This document shows positions 60,701 through 64,000 of a stretch of DNA of 64,000 bases, one piece after another. Position 1 is the stretch's first letter. Each line of letters begins with the position of its first letter. The stretch comes from Pandoraea capi (GTDB taxonomy: Bacteria; Pseudomonadota; Gammaproteobacteria; Burkholderiales; Burkholderiaceae), in assembly GCF_902459735.1 (NCBI RefSeq), contig NZ_CABPRV010000002.1, positions 434,001-498,000 on the forward strand, in the 5' to 3' direction. The notes under the pieces are model-generated. The model made no database searches. It had not been told where the DNA came from and worked only from the letters and a program-made list of their open reading frames with translations. The position numbers and the translations under genes are program-made.

Positions 60701-60949
60701 ACGGTGCGACGCTTCCGTCCGATTACCCTGACGGCCGCCGCCGCCGTGCTCGCACTGATCCCGCTGTTGCGCAGCAACTTCTTCGGCCCGATGGCGACCG
60801 CGCTGATGGGCGGGATCACCAGCGCCACCATCCTGACCGTGTTTTTCCTGCCGGCGTTGTACGCGACGGCCTTCCGCGTGCGTCACGACGAACGCGCGTC
60901 GCATGCGGGCCATACGGCGTCCGCCAGCCCGCAAGGAGATCGCTCATGA
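57749..60949 (+). CDS. RND multidrug efflux pump, inner-membrane subunit
   Basis: 1066-aa AcrB-family transporter. N-terminal helix RHRSLMIFLIAMATIFGILAYSRL, porter motif FWPGATAKQVQEQVTDRIARKLQEM, central helices with the proton-relay acids in LGLLVDDAIIAVEMMA, second half with GFSLVPQQFFPSSDRPELMVDLRLQEG, and C-terminal FGFVAMLGVIAMFGIIMRNSVILVDQIEQDVAAG...RRFRPITLTAAAAVLALIPL. Most like the TriC/MexK-type branch of HAE-1 pumps by eye; substrates cannot be predicted reliably. Both ends overlap neighbours by 4 nt (ATGA), so the operon is tightly coupled. Confidence 0.95.
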   Translation: MSTLDGKPPAPHDPQAAPSDEPKDYSHEEGRFNLSAWALRHRSLMIFLIAMATIFGILAYSRLAQSEDPPFTFRVMVIRTFWPGATAKQVQEQVTDRIARKLQEMPSIDFQRSYSRPGESLLFFSMKDSAPASEVPEEWYQVRKKVGDIAYTLPPGVQGPFFNDEFGDVYTHIFTLEGDGFGPAQLRDYADALRTVLLRVPGVAKVDYFGDQDQRIYVEISNTQLTRLGISPNQIAQAVNGQNAVSPAGTIEAPNDRVVVRPSGQFRNVDELADTLIRVNNRTFRLGDIATIKRGYVDPPVSEMRFGGKPVLGIGITMQKGQDVVHLGKALESTMGNLRAQLPAGLKLTEVASMSQSVSHSVDDFLEAVAEAVAIVLVVSLVSLGFRTGMVVVISIPVVLAVTSLFMYIFDIGLHKVSLGTLILALGLLVDDAIIAVEMMAVKLAQGWNRKRAAAFAYTSTAFPMLTGTLVTVSGFLPIALAKSSTGEYTRSIFEVSAIALLASWLAAVVLIPLLGYKLLPERPREAHHGDDHEHEVYDTRFYNRLRGWLTWCIERKIIVLAITVVLFLIAMAGFSLVPQQFFPSSDRPELMVDLRLQEGASYQATLRETQRLEKLLEGRKEIDHTVSFVGTGAPRFYLPLDQQLPTPNFAQLVITAKSVEEREALAQWLEPKLREAMPGVRTRLSRLENGPPVGFPVQFRVSGDDIGTVRKISEQVADVMRNNGDTVDVQFDWDEPSQRSVRFEVDQQKARALGVSSTDIANFIAMTLTGYDISQYRERDKLISITLRSPKAERVDPARLATLAMPTPNGPVPLATLGRVVDELEYGVIWERDRQPTITVRSDVRAGKQGIDVTEAVYKKLSDIRRALPVGYRIEIGGSVEESGKGQASINAQMPIMIIAVLTLLMIQLQSFARTMLVVLTAPLGMIGVVATLLLFGKPFGFVAMLGVIAMFGIIMRNSVILVDQIEQDVAAGHPRFDAIVSATVRRFRPITLTAAAAVLALIPLLRSNFFGPMATALMGGITSATILTVFFLPALYATAFRVRHDERASHAGHTASASPQGDRS

Positions 60950-62526
60950 CCTCGCGCTTCGTTTTGCGCTCGCTGACGCAACCGGTTTCACGCCGGGTGC
61001 GCCGCCCCGCCCTGCTCGTGCCCATCGTGTCGATTCTGCCGCTCTGGCTCGGCGCCTGCTCGTTCACCCCGGGCGACAAGCCGCCGGCCATGCCCGCGCC
61101 GTCGCACTACGGCGTGAACGCCCTGCCCACGCAGACGGTCACGGCGCAGGGCGCGTCGCAACGGTTCGACGTCGGTGCGCCGCCGGTCAAGGCGTGGTGG
61201 CAGGCCTATCAGTCCGACACGCTGAACGCGCTGGTCGACGAAGGCCTGCGCAACAGCCCGAACCTGTCGTCGGCGGATCATGCCTTGCAGGCCGCGCGTG
61301 AGCAGTTGAAGGCACAGATCGGCTCGTCGCTGTTCCCGTCCATCGACATCGGCGGCGAAGCCGCACGTGAACGCAACCTGGGCATCCCGAACCTGCGACC
61401 GCCGACGGCCCTGTACAACATGTTCGTCGGCCAGATTCAGGCGCGCTACACCTTCGACTTCTTCGGCGCCTCGCGTTTCGCCAACGCCTCGCTCGCCGCG
61501 CAGGTCGACCAGCAGGCGTTCCAGCTCGAATCGGCACGTCAGGCGCTGGCGGCGAACATCGTCTCGGGCGCGATCAGCGCGTCGGTGCTCGGCGCGCAGG
61601 TCAAGGCGACCGAGCGTCTCGTCGATCTTGCACAGGCAGACGCCACCGATATGGCGCGCCGCGAAGCGCTCGGCGCCGTGTCGCGCGCCGACGCCCTCGC
61701 TTCCGCCCAGAACGCCGAGTCACTTGCGGCGTCGCTGCCGGGACTCCGGGCGCAATGGCAGTCCACTCGCCACGCGCTCGCCGTCCTGCTCGGCCGCACG
61801 CCGGATCAGGCGCCGGAGGATCTGGCGCTCGGGGAACTGAAGGTGCCGGGCACGGTGCCGGTCGTGGTACCGTCGACGTTGCTCCAGTCGCGACCCGATA
61901 TTCAGGCGGCGGAAATGGCACTCAAGGCGGCTTCGGCCGAAGTCGGCGTGGCAACGGCGCAGATGTTCCCGAGCCTGTCGCTCACGGCATCGATGGGCAA
62001 AGGCGGCTTCAACTGGCCGACGGTCATGTCCAACGCCGGTTCGCTGTGGAGCATTGCCGCGTCGATCTCGCAACCGATCTTCCACGGCGGCGCGTTGCTC
62101 GCCCAGCGTCGGGCAGCACAGGCCACGTATGAAGCGGCCGTCGATCAGTACAAGCAGACGGTGCTGACGGCGTTCAAGAACGTCGCGGACACCCTGGCAT
62201 CGCTCGAAGCGGACAATACGTCGCTGCTGCATGCCGACACCGCGAGTGCCGCGGCGGAGCAGATCTATCGCGACACCGCAGCGCGGGTGCGTCTGGGGGC
62301 CTTGCCGGTGTCGTCGGCGCGAGGCCGTGAGCAGCAGTACTGGAATGCCTATCTGACGACGGTGCGTGCAACCGGCGCGCGTTTGTCGGATACTGCGCTA
62401 CTGTTTTACGCGATGGGGGTGCCGCCCGAGCCATCGGCCGATGCGGCAGCACCGGCCAGCGGGGCGGCAGCGACCGCACCGGCCGACGCACAGTCGCTCC
62501 CGTCGCAAGACGTAGCCAGACGATGA
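60946..62526 (+). CDS. NodT/OprM-family outer-membrane efflux channel lipoprotein
   Basis: 526 aa. Lipobox LGAC after the signal segment (LVPIVSILPLWLGAC), then paired coiled-coil OEP repeats (WWQAYQSDTLNALVDEGLRNSPNLSSADHALQAAREQLKAQIGSSLFPSIDIGGEAARER; TSTLLQSRPDIQAAEMALKAASAEVGVATAQMFPSLSLTASMG). Ala/Pro-rich C-terminus. Forms the trimeric exit duct of the tripartite pump. ATGA overlaps on both sides. Confidence 0.94.
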   Translation: MTSRFVLRSLTQPVSRRVRRPALLVPIVSILPLWLGACSFTPGDKPPAMPAPSHYGVNALPTQTVTAQGASQRFDVGAPPVKAWWQAYQSDTLNALVDEGLRNSPNLSSADHALQAAREQLKAQIGSSLFPSIDIGGEAARERNLGIPNLRPPTALYNMFVGQIQARYTFDFFGASRFANASLAAQVDQQAFQLESARQALAANIVSGAISASVLGAQVKATERLVDLAQADATDMARREALGAVSRADALASAQNAESLAASLPGLRAQWQSTRHALAVLLGRTPDQAPEDLALGELKVPGTVPVVVPSTLLQSRPDIQAAEMALKAASAEVGVATAQMFPSLSLTASMGKGGFNWPTVMSNAGSLWSIAASISQPIFHGGALLAQRRAAQATYEAAVDQYKQTVLTAFKNVADTLASLEADNTSLLHADTASAAAEQIYRDTAARVRLGALPVSSARGREQQYWNAYLTTVRATGARLSDTALLFYAMGVPPEPSADAAAPASGAAATAPADAQSLPSQDVARR

Positions 62527-63173
62527 CCGCCACACCCATTACGCGGGGCCGACGCCCCAAACACTTGCCCGATGGCCGCGCAGCCCTGCTGAACGCGGCC
62601 ATCGACGCCTTCTCGCATCTCGGCTATGACGGCGCCAACCTGCGCGGTATCGCCGCTGCGGCAAAAGTCGACGCCAGCCTCGTGCGCGTGCACTTCGGCT
62701 CGAAGGAGCAACTCTGGCGCGCCTGCGTCGATACGCTCGAGGCCGCGCTCACGGCCCCCGTCGACAATCTGAAAGCGATCGCGGACGACACCGCCCGCCC
62801 GGTACGCGACCGGCTGCGCGACGCCATTGCACTCATTGCGGCCTACGCCGTGCAGCATCCCGAGCACAAACGCTTCATTTCCCTGCACGCCACGGAGACC
62901 GGCGAGCGTGGTGCGGTGCTGTACCGCCATCTGCTCGAACCGGTCTACAACTGCATGGAGAAGCTCATCGTGGAGGGGATGGCCGCCGGCGTGGTGCGCG
63001 CCGAGCACCCGGCCATGTATTTCTGCGTGCTCGCTCACGCGCTGCACCCGCCGCCCGGCTCACCGGTGCTGATGCAGGTGATTGCGCCGGAAGTCGGCGG
63101 CGAGGCCTTCGGTCCCGCCCTGCTCAAGCAGGTCGAGATGGTCTTTTTCACGCCGCCGGACACCGAAGGCTGA
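62523..63173 (+). CDS. TetR/AcrR-family repressor encoded inside the efflux operon
   Basis: 216 aa. N-terminal helix-turn-helix (RAALLNAAIDAFSHLGYDGANLRGIAAAAKVDASLVRVHFGSKEQLW) and a ligand domain of the CerR/DUF1956-like type (HATETGERGAVLYRHLLEPVYNCMEKLIVEGMAAGVVRAEHPAMYF). Unusually, it is the last gene of the operon rather than divergent, with a 4-nt overlap, so repressor and pump rise together (negative feedback). Binding site not known; palindromes near 56312-56353 are candidates. Confidence 0.92.
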   Translation: MTATPITRGRRPKHLPDGRAALLNAAIDAFSHLGYDGANLRGIAAAAKVDASLVRVHFGSKEQLWRACVDTLEAALTAPVDNLKAIADDTARPVRDRLRDAIALIAAYAVQHPEHKRFISLHATETGERGAVLYRHLLEPVYNCMEKLIVEGMAAGVVRAEHPAMYFCVLAHALHPPPGSPVLMQVIAPEVGGEAFGPALLKQVEMVFFTPPDTEG

Positions 63174-63224
63174 AATCGTCAGACGCCGGAACGTCGAAAT
63201 TCCAGCCAGGCACGGCTCGAAACC

Positions 63225-63899
63225 TCATTCATCGCCCGGCACGCCATAGCTCGGCGCGGCCGTGGGATTCAGGGCGCGCGTCACATAATCCTGCATCTGC
63301 GGCGCGTAGGCGCGCCAGAGGCCGTGGAGCTGGCCGATGGGATCGTCGTCCGCCCAGTCCACCCGCAGATCGACGATGGGCCAGACCAGATCGCCCACGA
63401 TCTTCATCGCCGCCGAATGCACCGGTCCGGCTTCGCCGCCAGCGGCGATCGCCGCGTGCATGGCCGCGAGCAGACGGTCTGCCAGCGGGCCTGTGGTCTG
63501 CTCGAACGCGGGCACCATCGACTCAATGACGCCAAGACTCGACAGCATGTTGCCCGCTGCCACGCACTGCCGCCCGGCCACCGCGTGATAGGTCCCGAGC
63601 GCCTGATAGCCACTGAAGTGCGCGGTGCGCCCCTGCGCGTCGACCACCGTCACTTGCCGGTATTCGCTCCACTGGCGCTCGGTCAGCGCGTCGCGCAAGG
63701 CGGTCTGCGGGTCCGCGCCCCCGGCGAGACGGTCGAGAATGTCCGGTCCGAGTGCAGGCAGCGTGACGTTCTGTGTCGCCACCGCGCCAACGTTCGCGCG
63801 CAGCCACGGACACCGTGCACCCACGGCAATGCTCGACGAGCTGATGGCGATACCGAGTTGTCCGGTCTGCTCACAGCGTCCGACAATGGAGAAAGTCAT
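63225..63899 (-). CDS. DUF1028 protein (Ntn-hydrolase-like fold)
   Basis: 224 aa. Begins MTFSIVGRCEQTGQLGIAISSSSIAVGARCPWLRANVGAVATQNVTLPALGPDILDRLAGG and continues VVDAQGRTAHFSGYQAL...GRQCVAAGNMLSSLGVIESM, the DUF1028 pattern. Function unknown; members often sit beside RidA-type enamine deaminases and amino-acid hydrolases in catabolic operons, and a RidA-like gene is directly upstream here (27 bp). Substrate probably an amide or lactam, by inference only. Confidence 0.88.
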   Translation of the reverse strand: MTFSIVGRCEQTGQLGIAISSSSIAVGARCPWLRANVGAVATQNVTLPALGPDILDRLAGGADPQTALRDALTERQWSEYRQVTVVDAQGRTAHFSGYQALGTYHAVAGRQCVAAGNMLSSLGVIESMVPAFEQTTGPLADRLLAAMHAAIAAGGEAGPVHSAAMKIVGDLVWPIVDLRVDWADDDPIGQLHGLWRAYAPQMQDYVTRALNPTAAPSYGVPGDE

Positions 63900-63926
63900 A
63901 TGCGCTCCTTATGCGAGTGAGGCACG

Positions 63927-64000
63927 TCAGGCACGTTGGGAATCCTGCGGCGTCCAGCCTTCGGGAATCACCGCGATCACGTCGATTTCCATCAGCCACT
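63927..64000 (-). CDS. RidA-like protein, C-terminal end only
   Basis: The last 24 codons end with TGA at 63927-63929. The tail LMEIDVIAVIPEGWTPQDSQRA fits the last beta-strand of RidA/YjgF-family enamine/imine deaminases (VEIDAIAV type). The gene continues beyond the window. Same strand and close to the DUF1028 gene, a common pair. Short evidence, but context supports it. Confidence 0.6.
   Translation of the reverse strand, partial: WLMEIDVIAVIPEGWTPQDSQRA

Noticed and set aside
58784-60934. Very long open frame (over 700 codons) on the minus strand under the RND pump gene
   Set aside because: Antisense shadow; His/Arg/Asp-rich with no domain, while the plus strand holds a complete AcrB-type pump.
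1-64000. Genomic island, prophage or integrative element
   Set aside because: No integrase, transposase, tRNA-flanking repeat, phage structural gene or abrupt base-composition change was seen.

Overview
The window is a gene-dense, GC-rich (mid-60s percent by eye) bacterial chromosome segment. Gene content points to a beta-proteobacterium of the Burkholderiaceae: many LysR regulators, a polyhydroxybutyrate cluster, a NodT-type RND efflux operon, STN-type siderophore receptors, and a YbfB/YjiJ transporter. Pandoraea or a close relative is my best guess, from general family resemblance only. I saw no rRNA, tRNA, CRISPR array, insertion sequence or prophage; it reads as ordinary chromosome with metabolic, regulatory and transport modules.

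Layout. 1-4.2 kb: tail of a FecR-like regulator, a TonB receptor with a signalling (STN) domain and an enterochelin-esterase-like hydrolase, i.e. a siderophore sensing/uptake/release set. 4.2-8.8 kb: a MerR regulator divergent from a DUF2938 membrane protein (with a 19-bp-spaced MerR-type promoter), an FRG-domain protein, a PAS/GAF/GGDEF protein, a small unknown protein and a VOC protein. 8.8-16.6 kb: a sigma-54 regulatory region. Two divergent AAA+ activators (both GSFTGA) flank a PLD-VTT-EEP fusion and a DUF4142 protein on one side and a BON-domain low-complexity protein on the other; the BON gene has a good sigma-54 promoter. 16.6-33.4 kb: DapA-like aldolase, chemoreceptor (sigma-28-like promoter), then five LysR regulators, most facing a small transporter or enzyme gene, with T-N11-A-like inverted repeats or other dyads in several of the gaps.

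33.3-40.9 kb: minus-strand iron module: binding protein, FecCD permease, ATPase, Fiu-like TonB receptor, PiuC-like dioxygenase, then an AraC regulator; a Fur-like site lies before the first gene. 41.1-43.6 kb: an OmpR-type two-component system, followed by a divergent CLC-family channel. 45.0-47.5 kb: trans-aconitate methyltransferase-like protein and an ECF sigma/anti-sigma pair.

47.6-50.1 kb is a decay zone: an intact M23 peptidase lies between two broken genes, (i) an apparent in-frame deletion fusion of a metallophosphoesterase with a cupredoxin and (ii) a GAF-GGDEF gene with both an out-of-frame junction and a TGA just before GGDEF. 50.2-55.8 kb: acyltransferase, PAP2 phosphatase, then PHA synthase convergent with phaB-phasin. 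56.5-63.2 kb: four-gene RND efflux operon (adaptor, pump, outer-membrane channel, TetR), each junction a 4-nt ATGA overlap. The window ends with a DUF1028 protein and the 3' end of a RidA-like gene.

All functional calls come from reading translated sequence and motifs by eye; no database search was made.
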